From contig CALUNE010000008.1 in NCBI GenBank assembly GCA_944321945.1, positions 1 through 64,000 on the forward strand: DNA of 64,000 nt, read 5' to 3'. Positions 20,099 to 31,143 of this stretch are shown in pieces; position 1 is the stretch's first letter, and each line of letters begins with the position of its first letter. The notes below the pieces were generated by a model that saw nothing but the letters and a program-made list of their open reading frames with translations, did no database searches and had not been told where the DNA came from. Position numbers and translations under genes: made by a program. The stretch comes from an uncultured Alistipes sp. (lineage in GTDB: Bacteria; Bacteroidota; Bacteroidia; Bacteroidales; Rikenellaceae).

Positions 20099-20106
20099 CA
20101 AAATTA
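20099..20106 (-). promoter_or_regulatory. Predicted -7 element of the lipoprotein gene
   Basis: The minus strand reads TAATTTTG (TAnnTTTG), about 50 bp upstream of the lipoprotein start. Confidence 0.5.
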
Positions 20107-20198
20107 TGAAAAATACCGAAAAATCGAACGCTTGCTCCGAAAAAGAGGCTTGTTTCGCGATTTTTGACCGGTTATTTTCAAATCTCGTTCTCTTTTCA

Positions 20199-20206
20199 TA
20201 CCTTTG
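20199..20206 (+). promoter_or_regulatory. Predicted -7 element of the rsfS-ftsH operon
   Basis: TACCTTTG matches TAnnTTTG and lies 27 bp before the rsfS ATG, in A/T-rich DNA. Confidence 0.6.
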
Positions 20207-20233
20207 CAAGGTTATATACATCTATTGAATCTT

Positions 20234-20584
20234 ATGGACAAACTGATCGAAACGATCGTCAGCGCGATTGAAGATAAGAAAGGCAAGAATATCGTATCGT
20301 TGGACCTGCGGGGATTCGACGGCGCCATCTGTTCCTATTTCGTGGTCTGCAATGCCGACTCCACCACGCAGGTGGCGGCCATCGCCGACGGCATCGAGGA
20401 GAAGGTCCTCGAGACGCTGGGCGAAAAGGTCTGGCGGATCGAAGGCCAGCAGAATGCCGTGTGGATCGCCATGGACTATGTGGATGTCGTGGTCCATATC
20501 TTCCAGACCGAACTGCGCAGTTTCTACCGCCTGGAGGAGTTGTGGGCCGATGCCCCGATGGTGAAATACGAATACGAAGAGTAA
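20234..20584 (+). CDS. rsfS: Ribosomal silencing factor RsfS
   Basis: A 116-aa protein of the DUF143/RsfS family, which binds ribosomal protein L14 and blocks subunit joining under starvation. Diagnostic segments are LDLRGFDGAICSYFVVCNA, VWRIEGQQNAVWIAMDYVDVVVHIF and the C-terminal FYRLEELWADA. The frame is open 10 codons upstream, but the ATG at 20234 matches the family start and follows a promoter element by a suitable distance. ftsH begins 6 bp downstream, as in many Bacteroidota. Confidence 0.95.
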   Translation: MDKLIETIVSAIEDKKGKNIVSLDLRGFDGAICSYFVVCNADSTTQVAAIADGIEEKVLETLGEKVWRIEGQQNAVWIAMDYVDVVVHIFQTELRSFYRLEELWADAPMVKYEYEE

Positions 20585-20590
20585 AAACCT

Positions 20591-22774
20591 ATGGCACAGA
20601 ATCAGAACAAGCATAACGGCAATCCGAAAATGAATATGCCGCGTCCCTCGCTGCTGTGGATTTACGGCGTGATTGCGGCACTGATCTTCGGATATTATCT
20701 CTTCAGCCCGTCGAACGACCGGCCCGTTGAGAGCGACTGGTCGACGGTGCGCGAAATGGTCGAGCGGGGCGAAGTCCTCAAGATCGAGGTTGTCAACCGC
20801 GACGAAGCCCAGGTCTACCTCACGCAGGAGGCGGCCGTGCGTTACCGCAACGATTCGACGGACCGTCGGTTCCGCCGTCTTCCCGAGAGCGGGGCGCAGC
20901 TGACCTTCACGATCGGCTCGGTGGATTCGTTCCGCGAGGATCTGCAGGGGGCCGAAACCCAGTCGGGGCACGACGTCCCGGTCATCTACCGCAACGAACG
21001 TAACGACTGGACCTCGATTCTGGTCAACCTGCTGCCGTGGATCCTCATCATCGGGGTGTGGATCTTCGTGATGCGCTCGATGGCCCGCGGTGCGGGAGCC
21101 GGGGGCGGCGGTGGCATCATGAACGTCGGCAAGGCCAAGGCGCAGGTCTTCGACAAGGACAACGCCAAACGTGTCACGTTCAAGGATGTGGCCGGTCTGG
21201 AGGAGGCCAAGGTTGAGATCATGGAGATCGTCGACTTCCTGAAGAAGGCCGACAAATACCGGGAACTGGGCGCCAAGATCCCGAAGGGAGCGCTGTTGGT
21301 GGGCCCTCCGGGAACGGGCAAGACCCTGCTGGCCAAGGCCGTGGCCGGCGAGGCGAACGTGCCGTTCCTGTCGATTTCGGGTTCGGATTTCGTCGAGATG
21401 TTCGTCGGCGTGGGAGCGTCGCGCGTGCGTGACCTCTTCGAACAGGCCAAGCAGAAGGCCCCCTGCATCGTCTTCATCGACGAGATCGACGCCATCGGCC
21501 GGGCCCGCGGCAAAAACGCCGGCTTCTCCGGTAACGACGAACGCGAAAATACGCTGAACCAGCTCCTGACGGAGATGGACGGCTTCCAGACCAATACGGG
21601 CGTCATTGTGCTGGCGGCCACGAACCGGGCCGACATCCTCGACAAGGCGCTCATGCGCGCCGGACGTTTCGACCGTCAGATCGAGGTGGGGCTCCCCGAC
21701 GTGAAGGAGCGCGAGGAGATCTTCAATGTCCATCTGCGGCCGCTGAAGCTCGATCCGCAGTTGGACCGTTCGTTCCTGGCGCGTCAGACTCCGGGCTTTT
21801 CGGGCGCCGATATCGCCAACGTCTGCAACGAGGCGGCCCTGATCGCGGCGCGTCACAACAAGAAATTCATCTCGAAGGAGGACTTCCTGGCGGCCATTGA
21901 CCGCATCGTGGGCGGTCTGGAGCGCAAGAACAAGATCATCTCCGACGACGAGAAGCGCGTGATCGCCTACCATGAGGCGGGTCACGCCACGGTAAGCTGG
22001 ATCCTGGAAAACGCCAGCCCGCTGATCAAGGTGACGATCATTCCGCGCGGCCGGGCGCTGGGTGCTGCCTGGTACCTGCCCGAGGAGCGTCAGATCACCA
22101 CGCGCGAGCAGATGATGGACGAACTGGCCGCGACGCTCGGCGGCCGCGTGTCGGAACAGCTGACCTTCGGCGAGATTTCGACCGGAGCGCTGAACGATCT
22201 GGAGCGCGTTACCAAGCAGGCTTACGCCATGGTGGCCTACTACGGCATGAGCGACGGGGTGGGCACGATCTCCTATTACGATTCGACGGGCCAGAGCGAC
22301 ATGTCGTTCACGAAACCCTACTCCGAGCAGACGGCCCAGCAGATCGATGCCGAGGCACGGCGCGTCATCGCCCAGGCCTACGCGATGGCCGAGAAGGTGC
22401 TCCGGGAGCATCAGGCGGGCGTGAAGGAGCTGGCCGAGCTGCTCCTGCAGCGTGAGGTGGTCTTCACCGAGGATGTGGAGCGGATTTTCGGCAAGCGGAA
22501 GAAGGATATCGAACGCGAGCGTCGCGAAGCCGAGGTCAAGGCTCATGCAGAACAGCCGGCGGACGGTACCTCGAAAATGTCGAGCGCGGATGCTGCCACG
22601 ACCCCGGCTCCGACCTCGGCAACCGCTGCGGCTCCGGCCTCCACGCCGTCTGTAGCGTCCGAATCCCAAACCGCGGATCGAGCCGCCAAGGCCGATCCGA
22701 AGCCGGAGGGAGATTCGGGAAAATCTGCCCCTGGATCTGCGTCGGCTGACGCCGGGACGGCAAAGCCCGAATAG
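20591..22774 (+). CDS. ftsH: ATP-dependent zinc metalloprotease FtsH
   Basis: Inner-membrane AAA+ protease that degrades misfolded membrane proteins and regulators, 727 aa. Two N-terminal transmembrane helices ([18 protein letters not shown] and [18 protein letters not shown]) flank a periplasmic domain. The AAA+ module has Walker A GPPGTGKT (238-245), Walker [13 protein letters not shown] and the SRH segment. The peptidase motif is HEAGH (461-465). The C-terminal 80 residues are low-complexity Ala, Pro, Ser and Thr, longer than in E. coli. cdsA follows at 43 bp. Confidence 0.98.
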   Translation: MAQNQNKHNGNPKMNMPRPSLLWIYGVIAALIFGYYLFSPSNDRPVESDWSTVREMVERGEVLKIEVVNRDEAQVYLTQEAAVRYRNDSTDRRFRRLPESGAQLTFTIGSVDSFREDLQGAETQSGHDVPVIYRNERNDWTSILVNLLPWILIIGVWIFVMRSMARGAGAGGGGGIMNVGKAKAQVFDKDNAKRVTFKDVAGLEEAKVEIMEIVDFLKKADKYRELGAKIPKGALLVGPPGTGKTLLAKAVAGEANVPFLSISGSDFVEMFVGVGASRVRDLFEQAKQKAPCIVFIDEIDAIGRARGKNAGFSGNDERENTLNQLLTEMDGFQTNTGVIVLAATNRADILDKALMRAGRFDRQIEVGLPDVKEREEIFNVHLRPLKLDPQLDRSFLARQTPGFSGADIANVCNEAALIAARHNKKFISKEDFLAAIDRIVGGLERKNKIISDDEKRVIAYHEAGHATVSWILENASPLIKVTIIPRGRALGAAWYLPEERQITTREQMMDELAATLGGRVSEQLTFGEISTGALNDLERVTKQAYAMVAYYGMSDGVGTISYYDSTGQSDMSFTKPYSEQTAQQIDAEARRVIAQAYAMAEKVLREHQAGVKELAELLLQREVVFTEDVERIFGKRKKDIERERREAEVKAHAEQPADGTSKMSSADAATTPAPTSATAAAPASTPSVASESQTADRAAKADPKPEGDSGKSAPGSASADAGTAKPE

Positions 22775-22817
22775 CGAACGAACCAACCTGAACAGCCAAC
22801 TGTAACCTTCAAAACCG

Positions 22818-23666
22818 ATGAGTGACAAAATGAAGAATCTGCTGGTCCGCACCGCGAGCGGCGTCGTGCTTGCCGTGGTGGTCCTGGGGGCCATCGCCTG
22901 GTCGCAGTGGAGTTTCGGCGCACTGCTGGCACTGCTGACGATCGTGGGCATGACGGAGTTCTATGCGCTGGCCGAGGCGCGGGGCGATTCGCCGCAGCGA
23001 ATCATCGGACTGATTGCGGGCCTGGTGCTGCTGGCGCTGAATTTCGCCTTCGTCAGCGATGACATCCAGATTCTGGGCAGTGCCAGCGGAGCATTTGCCC
23101 GCGGCATGGCCTTCCTGCTGTTGCTGCTGCCCGTGATGTTCATCTGCGAACTGTTCCGCCGGCGGGAGAATCCGCTGGCCGACATCGCTACGACGCTTCT
23201 CGGTGTGGTCTATGTGGCAATGCCCTTCTCGCTGATGTGCTACTTCCCGATCGTGGCCAGCGAGACGTGGAGTCCCGGCGTGATGATGTTCTACATCTTC
23301 ATCATCTGGGCCAACGACGTCTTTGCCTATCTGGTGGGCATGACGATCGGCCGCCACCGACTCTTCGAGCGTCTCTCGCCCAAGAAGTCGTGGGAAGGCT
23401 TCTTCGGCGGGGTTATCGGAGCCGTGGCAATGGGCCTTGTTGCGGCGCGCGTACTCGATGGAGGCTATGTCGCATGGGCCGGACTGGCCTTCGTGGCCTC
23501 AATCACGGGCGTGCTGGGCGATCTGGTCGAGTCGATGTTCAAACGCGCGGCCGGCGTCAAGGATTCCGGTTCGCTGATCCCCGGTCACGGCGGCGTGCTC
23601 GACCGCTTCGACGCCATGCTGCTCTCGGCACCGTTCGTCTTCGTCTATATGCTTTTTGTCATGTAA
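22818..23666 (+). CDS. cdsA: Phosphatidate cytidylyltransferase
   Basis: Integral membrane enzyme making CDP-diacylglycerol from phosphatidic acid and CTP. The 282-aa protein has about eight hydrophobic segments, and the CTP-transferase signature is in the last third: SMFKRAAGVKDSGSLIPGHG followed by GVLDRFDA. WANDVFAYLVGMTIGRH and SPKKSWEGFFGG are also typical. Together with the adjacent psd it links to phosphatidylethanolamine synthesis. The stop is 18 bp before the psd start. Confidence 0.96.
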   Translation: MSDKMKNLLVRTASGVVLAVVVLGAIAWSQWSFGALLALLTIVGMTEFYALAEARGDSPQRIIGLIAGLVLLALNFAFVSDDIQILGSASGAFARGMAFLLLLLPVMFICELFRRRENPLADIATTLLGVVYVAMPFSLMCYFPIVASETWSPGVMMFYIFIIWANDVFAYLVGMTIGRHRLFERLSPKKSWEGFFGGVIGAVAMGLVAARVLDGGYVAWAGLAFVASITGVLGDLVESMFKRAAGVKDSGSLIPGHGGVLDRFDAMLLSAPFVFVYMLFVM

Positions 23667-23684
23667 CTCCTAATCGTACCGTAT

Positions 23685-24368
23685 ATGAGAATCAACAAGG
23701 AAGGATACAAGATCATCGGAATTTCGGGCGCAGTGTGCCTGCTGATCTGGTGGCTGTTCTACCGAATGCTGGTCAACGAATCGGGTGAAGCGCTGCTGTG
23801 GGGAGGTACGATCTTCCTGCTGCTCTTCTGGTTTTTCATCGTGGCCTTCTTCCGCGAGCCGCGGCGGGTGCGCATCCACGATGCCGATCTGGTCTTTGCG
23901 CCGTGTGACGGACGGGTGGTGGTGACCGAGGTGGTGCGCGAGACGGAGTATCTCCAGGAGGAGATGCTGCAGATCTCGATCTTCATGTCGATCACCAACG
24001 TCCACATGAACTGGGTTCCCGTAGGGGGCGTTGTGGAGTATTTCAAATACCATCCGGGCCGTTTTCTGGTGGCGTGGCACCCCAAGTCGTCGACCGAAAA
24101 CGAACGGACCACGACGGTGGTGAAGATGCCGTCGGGACAGCGGGTGCTGTTCCGCCAGATTGCCGGTCTGATCGCCCGGCGCATCGTCTCCTATATGAAG
24201 GTGGGCAACCCCGTCGAGCAGAACAGCGTCTGCGGATTCATCAAGTTTGGCTCGCGCATCGACGTACTGATTCCAAAGGACAGCGAACTGCTGGTCGAGA
24301 TCGGCGATCCGACCGTCGGCTCGCAGACCCCGATCGCCCGCCTGCGCAAGATGGAAGAAAAGGAGTAG
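23685..24368 (+). CDS. psd: Phosphatidylserine decarboxylase, short bacterial type
   Basis: Pyruvoyl-dependent enzyme making phosphatidylethanolamine from phosphatidylserine, synthesised as a self-cleaving proenzyme. The 227-aa length fits the compact archaeal/Bacteroidota-type form. Two N-terminal hydrophobic segments anchor it. The probable cleavage site is Gly-Ser in CGFIKFGSRIDVLIP near the C-terminus, corresponding to LGST in the E. coli enzyme. SIFMSITNVHMNWVPVGG is the conserved core. It lies in an operon with cdsA. Confidence 0.93.
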   Translation: MRINKEGYKIIGISGAVCLLIWWLFYRMLVNESGEALLWGGTIFLLLFWFFIVAFFREPRRVRIHDADLVFAPCDGRVVVTEVVRETEYLQEEMLQISIFMSITNVHMNWVPVGGVVEYFKYHPGRFLVAWHPKSSTENERTTTVVKMPSGQRVLFRQIAGLIARRIVSYMKVGNPVEQNSVCGFIKFGSRIDVLIPKDSELLVEIGDPTVGSQTPIARLRKMEEKE

Positions 24369-24372
24369 GCCG

Positions 24373-25479
24373 ATGAAAACGACGCCTCAGACCGTTCTGA
24401 AATTCATCGTGGGCGCGGCCATCGCCATGGCCGTGCTGTTTCTGGTCTGGTATTTCTCGTCGATCGTCGTTTATATTCTGGTCTCGGCAGTGTTGGCGGT
24501 GATGGGGCGTCCGTTGGTCAAACGGCTCTCCGATCTGCATGTGCGGGGATGGCGGGTGCCGCGCTGGCTGGCGGCCCTGGTGACACTGGCGGTGATCTGG
24601 GCCATCATCGCAGCCTGTATTTCGCTCTTCGTGCCGCTGGTCTTCAACAAGATCAACCAGTTCGCGCATGTCGATCTTACGGCCGTCGTCGAGAGCATCG
24701 GCGAACCCATCGCCCGTGTTCAGCACGATCTGCAGCGCCTGTTCGCCATGCCCGAAAGCACCTTCTCGCTCTCCGAGGAGCTGACGGCAGCGCTGCGGCA
24801 GATCATCGATCTGGATTCGATCAACCGGATCTTCTCGTCGATTGTCGGCATCGTGTTGTCGTCGGTGATCGCCATCTTCTCGATCTCGTTCATCACCTTC
24901 TTCTTCCTCAAGGAGGAGGGGCTCTTCTATGCCATGGTTACGGCCGTTTTCCCGGAACACTACCACGAAAACATCACCCGTGCGCTGGATTCGGTGACAC
25001 TGCTGCTCGGACGCTACTTCACGGGCATCCTCTCGGAGAGCCTGCTGCTGATGATCGCCGTGTCGCTGGTGATGATGGCCTTCGGCATGAAGACGGCCGA
25101 CGCTGCCTTCATCGGGCTGATCATGGGCATCATGAACGTCGTGCCGTATGCCGGGCCGCTGATCGGCGGCATCCTCTCGGTACTGGTGGGCATCGTGACG
25201 CCGATCGCCGACCATCCAGTCGGCCATACGGTGCTGGTGATCGTCTGTTCGCTGCTGGTCATCAAGGGAATGGACGACTTCATCCTCCAGCCGACGCTCT
25301 ATTCCGAACGGGTCAAGGCCCATCCGCTGGAGGTCTTTCTGGTGATTCTGATCGCCGGATCGCTGGCCGGTATTCTGGGCATGCTGCTGGCCATTCCCTC
25401 CTATACGGTGCTGCGGGTCTTCGCCAAGGAGTTCTTCTCGCAATTCAGCCTGGTACGCAAACTGACCGAAAAGATCTGA
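24373..25479 (+). CDS. AI-2E family (PerM-like) membrane transporter
   Basis: A 368-aa polytopic protein of the AI-2 exporter/PerM family, with about seven or eight transmembrane helices. The early part has two helices (AIAMAVLFLVWYFSSIVVYI and WLAALVTLAVIWAIIAACI), then a soluble segment of about 80 residues, and the conserved GLIMGIMNVVPYAGPLIGGI loop in the second half. Substrates vary in this family (AI-2, Na+/H+ exchange, unknown), so no function is claimed. It starts 4 bp after psd and overlaps the next gene (TGATG). Confidence 0.88.
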   Translation: MKTTPQTVLKFIVGAAIAMAVLFLVWYFSSIVVYILVSAVLAVMGRPLVKRLSDLHVRGWRVPRWLAALVTLAVIWAIIAACISLFVPLVFNKINQFAHVDLTAVVESIGEPIARVQHDLQRLFAMPESTFSLSEELTAALRQIIDLDSINRIFSSIVGIVLSSVIAIFSISFITFFFLKEEGLFYAMVTAVFPEHYHENITRALDSVTLLLGRYFTGILSESLLLMIAVSLVMMAFGMKTADAAFIGLIMGIMNVVPYAGPLIGGILSVLVGIVTPIADHPVGHTVLVIVCSLLVIKGMDDFILQPTLYSERVKAHPLEVFLVILIAGSLAGILGMLLAIPSYTVLRVFAKEFFSQFSLVRKLTEKI

Positions 25480-25850
25480 TGGAACGGGTGGTGATCGAAG
25501 GGGTGGTGGAGCATGGACGTCGTCTGGGGCGCGAATTGGGCTTCCCGACGGCCAATCTGGCGGTGCCGGCCAATCTGGGGCTCGAGGACGGGGTCTACCG
25601 TTCACGGGCACTGATCGACGGCCGCTGGTACGATGCCCTGTCGAATCTGGGGCGCAACCCCTCGGTGGGCGGTACGGAACGCCGGCTGGAGACACATGTG
25701 CTTGACTTTGCGGGCGAACTGTACGGGCTGTGCCTGCGGGTCGAACTGATCGAACGGCTCCGTGGCGAGCGGCGTTTTGCCTCCGTCGAGGAGCTGCGTG
25801 AACAGATCGCACGCGACCGCGAGGCCGTGCTGCGTCGGTTGAAGGGTTAA
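25479..25850 (+). CDS. Stand-alone riboflavin kinase domain
   Basis: A 123-aa protein equivalent only to the C-terminal, ATP-dependent riboflavin kinase half of RibF, which phosphorylates riboflavin to FMN. The signature GRELGFPTANLAVP is near the start, then EDGVYRSRALIDG, NLGRNPSVGG, ETHVLDFAGELYG and a closing helix FASVEELREQIARD. The N-terminal FAD synthetase domain is absent. The frame is open far upstream inside the AI-2E transporter gene but without homology there; the ATG at 25479 overlaps that gene's stop. A full RibF probably exists elsewhere. Confidence 0.88.
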   Translation: MERVVIEGVVEHGRRLGRELGFPTANLAVPANLGLEDGVYRSRALIDGRWYDALSNLGRNPSVGGTERRLETHVLDFAGELYGLCLRVELIERLRGERRFASVEELREQIARDREAVLRRLKG

Positions 25851-25903
25851 CCGAATGAGGAACGGTGCCGCCGTGCCGCGTGCGCCGAAACGGATACAAC
25901 ACT

Positions 25904-25911
25904 TAAATTTG
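25904..25911 (+). promoter_or_regulatory. Possible -7 element for ahcY
   Basis: TAAATTTG matches TAnnTTTG and lies 7 bp before the ahcY ATG, which would leave almost no leader. It may equally be the ordinary A/T-rich start-codon context, with ahcY read from the upstream operon. Confidence 0.35.
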
Positions 25912-25918
25912 AAACGAT

Positions 25919-27328
<1,410 letters not shown>

Positions 27329-27363
27329 TCCCGCGGCGGATCGAACACCGCGGAATACCGAAC

Positions 27364-27401
27364 AAAAAGACCCCGGAAGCAACGGCCTCCGGGGTCTTTT
27401 T
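27364..27401. terminator. Bidirectional terminator between ahcY and the M16 peptidase gene
   Basis: A 14-bp stem (27364-27377 with 27388-27401) and 10-nt loop have an A-tract on one side and a T-tract on the other, fitting the two convergent genes. Confidence 0.9.
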
Positions 27402-27444
27402 CATCTCGGGCGGCCCGGTTCCGGACCGTCGTACGGAGAGGGGA

Positions 27445-30345
27445 TCAGTATCCGAAGATCTCCTCCTGCGAGACGGTGGTAATGGGGCCCAACGTCTTGA
27501 GGAAGTTCATGTCGAGGTTCTTGATATCGCCCAGAATGCCGTAGGTGTAGGGGCGATCCTTGACCCACTTCTGCTGCGTGGCCTTCACGTCGTCGAGGGT
27601 CATCGACTGCACCTTCTCGAAGATCTGCCGGTCGCGGTCTTCCGTGAGTCCGAGGCGGCGCAGTGCGAGGTAGGAGTTGAGTACGTTGATTCCGGTGGTG
27701 CGGTCCGTGCGCAGACGGGTCAGAATGGCATCCTTGGCGATCTGGAAGGCGGCCGGCGATTCGGGCATCTGGTTGATGATCTCGTCGAAGGCCTCGACGG
27801 CGGTCTGCATCTTGTCGTTCTGCGTGGCGATGAACGAGATGTAGGAGTAGCTGTCATCGGCGAACGAGGGCGATGCGAGCCATGCCGACGCCGTGTAGGC
27901 CAGGCCGCGTGCCTCGCGCATCTCCTGGAAGCAGATCGAGTTCATGCTGCCGCCGAAGTACTCGTTGTAGAGCGTGATGCCGGGATCGTTCTTCACGTCG
28001 AAGGCTTCGCCGCGGTTCGAGTACTGGAAGTAGTAGAGCTGGTTGGCATCGTACTGGGCCAGGATGACGCTGTTCTGCTCCGTGAGCTGTTTCTTCGGGT
28101 AGTGCTTCTCCAGCGGGGTGAGGTGTGCGGCGGCCTTGTGGTGATCGGCCAGGCTCTTGCGGACCTCGTCCCGGGTCATCGGGCCGTAGTAGAGCACCTC
28201 GTGCTGTTTGTTCAGCAGATCACGCACGCGGGCGATGAGCTCCTCCGATCCGAGGGCCTGCAGCTGTTCATTGGTGAGCGTCGTGCGGCGGATGAACTCC
28301 TCGCCGTAGATGAGGTAGGTCTGCAGGGCGGAGAAGTTCTTTGCCTGGCTGAGTTTGGCGTCGGCGCGCGACTTGATCAGATCCTGCTTGAGGTTCTCGA
28401 GGATCGCCTCATCGGCGACGGCCCCGTTGATCAGCCCCTCGACGATCTCCATGGCCCGTGGCATGTTCTCGCTCAGACCCGAGATCGAGATGGTGCAGGT
28501 GTTGCTGCCGGCGCGCATCGAGAACGAGCAGGCGATGTCGTACATCTGCGAGGCGATCTGTTCGGCCGACATGGCTTCGGTACCCAGGTAGCTCAGGTAG
28601 TCGAAGGCCAGTTCGAGGGCGGGATCGTTCTCGAAGCCCGTGTCGAAGATGTAGTTGAGCGTGAAGATGTCGTTCAGGTCGTTCTTCTTGTAGAGGACGT
28701 GGATGCCTTCACGCACGTCGAACTGCGACATGTCGTTCTGGTAGTCGACGAAGACCGGTTCGATGGGTTTCACCTCGGAGTTCTGGATTTCGGTCAGGAA
28801 GTCGCTCTGCTTGTCGCGGTTCGTGACGATCGGGGTGATCTTCGGGGCGGCGATCTTCTGGACGTTTCGGTCTTCACCCTCGCGTTTGAAGACGATGGCG
28901 TAGCTTTCGGGGCCGAGGTACTTGTTGGCCCAGTCGATGACATCCTGCTTGGTGATCTTCGACATGCGGTCGAGCTGAGCGACTTCGTCGGCCCAGTCCG
29001 TGCCGGCGATGAACGACTGCACGTACAGGTCGGCGCGCGAACCGTTCGATTCGAGCTCCTTCATCCGGTAGAGCTTGAAGTTGTTGATCGAGGCCTGGAT
29101 GAGCTCTTCGTCGAAGTCGCCCGAACGCAGCTTGGCCACCTCGCCGAGGAGCAGGTCGCGAACCTCCTCGAGCGACTGTCCGGCCTTGGGGCTGCCACCC
29201 ACGATGAAGGTGCTGTAATCGGGCTGGCCCGCGTAACCGCCGTAGGCCGAGAGGACCTTCTGCTGCTGGTTGAGATCCAGGTCGATCAGGCCGGCCTGAC
29301 CGTTGTTGAGAATGGCGCTGGCGATCTGTGCCACGTCGTTCGGGTCGGACGACGTGCCCGGCAGCCGCCATCCCATCTGGACGTTGGCCGCCTCCAGACC
29401 GTACACCTCGCGCACGATGGGCTCGGTGATGGGCTCTTCGGGCTTGATTTCGAGCTTCGGCAGGTTCTCGTTGGGCTGCATGTCGCCGAAGTACTTGTCG
29501 ATGGTGGCAATCACCTCGTCGGGGTTCAGATCACCCGACAGACAGATAGCCATGTTGTTCGGGACGTAGTAGGTCTTGTGGTAGTTCTTGACGTTGGTGA
29601 TCGAGGGGTTTTTCAGGTGCTCCTGCGTACCCAGCACGGTTTGTGTGCCGTAGGGGTGATGGGGGAACAGGGCGGCATCGAGGGCCTCCCAGACCTTGCG
29701 GTTATCCTTGGTCAGGGACATGTTCTTCTCCTCGTAGATGGTCTCCAGCTCGGTGTGGAAGCCGCGGATGACGGGGTTGCGGAAGCGGTCGGCCTGGATT
29801 TTGGCCCAATTGTCGACCTCGTTCGAGGGGATATCCTCCTCGTAGACGGTCATGTCCTGCGACGTGTAGGCGTTGGTTCCGTTGGCGCCGATGGCGGCCA
29901 TCAGCTTGTCGTATTCGTTCGGAATGGCGATCTTCGAGGCTTCGTAGCTGATCGAATCGATGCGGTGGTAGATGGCTGCGCGTTCGGCTTCGTCCTCCGT
30001 CTGGCGGTAGACCTCGAAGAGCTGTTCGATCTGGTCGAGCAGGGGCTTCTCGGCGGCATAGTCCGAGGTTCCGAAGTTGGGCGTGCCCTTGAACATCAGG
30101 TGTTCGAAGTAGTGGGCCAGACCGGTGGTTTCGGCGGGGTCGTTCTTGCCGCCGACGCGCACGGCTATGTAGGTCTGGATGCGGGGCGTCTCTTTGTTGA
30201 CGCTCATGTAGACCTTCAGACCGTTGGGAAGGGTGTAGATCCGCGTGTTCATCGGATCGCCTTCGACCGTCTCGTACTTGTATTTGCTGCAGGCAGCGGC
30301 GAGCAGCGCCACGACAACGACGGCCAGCGTGAGTAGTTTTTTCAT
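27445..30345 (-). CDS. M16 (insulinase/pitrilysin-type) zinc peptidase lipoprotein
   Basis: A 966-aa periplasmic or outer-membrane-anchored protease. The signal peptide MKKLLTLAVVVVALLAAAC has a lipobox with Cys19. The inverted zinc motif HYFEH (H78, E81, H82) sits in GLAHYFEHLMFKGTPNFG, with the distal Glu in ELETIYEEKNM. A second, inactive M16 half follows, giving the two-domain pitrilysin-like layout. It probably degrades oligopeptides. The DUF456 gene ends 16 bp upstream on the same strand, so the two share a transcript. Confidence 0.93.
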   Translation of the reverse strand: MKKLLTLAVVVVALLAAACSKYKYETVEGDPMNTRIYTLPNGLKVYMSVNKETPRIQTYIAVRVGGKNDPAETTGLAHYFEHLMFKGTPNFGTSDYAAEKPLLDQIEQLFEVYRQTEDEAERAAIYHRIDSISYEASKIAIPNEYDKLMAAIGANGTNAYTSQDMTVYEEDIPSNEVDNWAKIQADRFRNPVIRGFHTELETIYEEKNMSLTKDNRKVWEALDAALFPHHPYGTQTVLGTQEHLKNPSITNVKNYHKTYYVPNNMAICLSGDLNPDEVIATIDKYFGDMQPNENLPKLEIKPEEPITEPIVREVYGLEAANVQMGWRLPGTSSDPNDVAQIASAILNNGQAGLIDLDLNQQQKVLSAYGGYAGQPDYSTFIVGGSPKAGQSLEEVRDLLLGEVAKLRSGDFDEELIQASINNFKLYRMKELESNGSRADLYVQSFIAGTDWADEVAQLDRMSKITKQDVIDWANKYLGPESYAIVFKREGEDRNVQKIAAPKITPIVTNRDKQSDFLTEIQNSEVKPIEPVFVDYQNDMSQFDVREGIHVLYKKNDLNDIFTLNYIFDTGFENDPALELAFDYLSYLGTEAMSAEQIASQMYDIACSFSMRAGSNTCTISISGLSENMPRAMEIVEGLINGAVADEAILENLKQDLIKSRADAKLSQAKNFSALQTYLIYGEEFIRRTTLTNEQLQALGSEELIARVRDLLNKQHEVLYYGPMTRDEVRKSLADHHKAAAHLTPLEKHYPKKQLTEQNSVILAQYDANQLYYFQYSNRGEAFDVKNDPGITLYNEYFGGSMNSICFQEMREARGLAYTASAWLASPSFADDSYSYISFIATQNDKMQTAVEAFDEIINQMPESPAAFQIAKDAILTRLRTDRTTGINVLNSYLALRRLGLTEDRDRQIFEKVQSMTLDDVKATQQKWVKDRPYTYGILGDIKNLDMNFLKTLGPITTVSQEEIFGY

Positions 30346-30361
30346 AAATGAGGTTTATTGT

Positions 30362-30874
30362 TTAGAAAACGGTTGCAAGCCAGTTGCGCAGAGCGGGCCA
30401 CGTATCGGCCAGGATATGGATGAAGATGCCGATCGAGGCGATGAGTTTGATGCCGGTTCCGACGATGAACGAGAGGAACGATCCGCATCCCACGACCAGT
30501 GCCTTGGCAAAATCCTGCCGGTTGTTGAAGAGTTCGCCGACGACAGCGCCGAGGAAGGGGCCGAGGATGATCCCGACGGGCGGCAGGAGGAAAAATCCGA
30601 CGAAGACGCCGACGGTGGCGCCGATCGATCCGGCGCGTGAACCGCCGAAGCGTTTGGTCATCCAGGCCGGGAGGAAGTAGTCGGCGACGCTGACCGCCAC
30701 GCAGACGGCAAGCCATACCCAGAGGGCCGTGGCGCCAATCTGGGAGTAGGAGGTGAAGCAGGCGCACAGCAGGGCGCCGTAGGAGAGAATGGTTCCCGGA
30801 AGTGCCGGGACGATGCAGCCGGCGATTCCGAGAATCGCGAGCAGAAAGGCGCTTATCGACAGAAGAATATCCAT
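30362..30874 (-). CDS. DUF456 membrane protein
   Basis: A 170-aa integral membrane protein of the DUF456 family, function unknown. It begins MDILLSISAFLLAILGIAGC and contains the family Gly/Pro-rich stretch GCIVPALPGTILSYGALLC and, later, GFFLLPPVGIILGPFLGA. About four to five helices are predicted. The frame continues 11 codons upstream, but the ATG at 30872-30874 fits the promoter element at 30905-30912. It precedes the M16 peptidase gene by 16 bp. Confidence 0.85.
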   Translation of the reverse strand: MDILLSISAFLLAILGIAGCIVPALPGTILSYGALLCACFTSYSQIGATALWVWLAVCVAVSVADYFLPAWMTKRFGGSRAGSIGATVGVFVGFFLLPPVGIILGPFLGAVVGELFNNRQDFAKALVVGCGSFLSFIVGTGIKLIASIGIFIHILADTWPALRNWLATVF

Positions 30875-30904
30875 AGCGGCTTGGGGGCGGTAGTCCGATC
30901 GAGA

Positions 30905-30912
30905 CAAAGATA
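30905..30912 (-). promoter_or_regulatory. Predicted -7 element for the DUF456-M16 operon
   Basis: The minus strand reads TATCTTTG (TAnnTTTG), 31 bp from the DUF456 start. Confidence 0.6.
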
Positions 30913-30925
30913 GAATTTTAAATGG

Positions 30926-30954
30926 AAAAATCCCCCTTTTGAAGGGAGATTTTT
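30926..30954. terminator. Hairpin with A and T tracts upstream of the DUF456 gene
   Basis: An 11-bp stem with one mismatch (30926-30936 with 30944-30954) is flanked by A5 and T5. It could terminate panC-panD read-through on the minus strand, about 450 bp after panD. Confidence 0.6.
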
Positions 30955-31143
30955 CTATTGCTCGGCCCGACAGGCCGTTTTGGGGCGATTCGATGCTCCT
31001 TGATCATTAGCACTTCGGGACAGGCGTTTGGTCTGAGCCGGGATTGTCCGCCGCTTGGAGGGTTTCCTGCTTGCCTGCCGCTGCCCTCCATGGCACTCTT
31101 CGGTCTCCTTCTGTCCTCCTGAGGCTTCAGGGCTTTTCGGTGT

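Noticed and set aside
25851-25918. SAH or SAM riboswitch before ahcY
   Set aside because: The gap is only 68 bp and no conserved riboswitch core or terminator-antiterminator pair could be seen.
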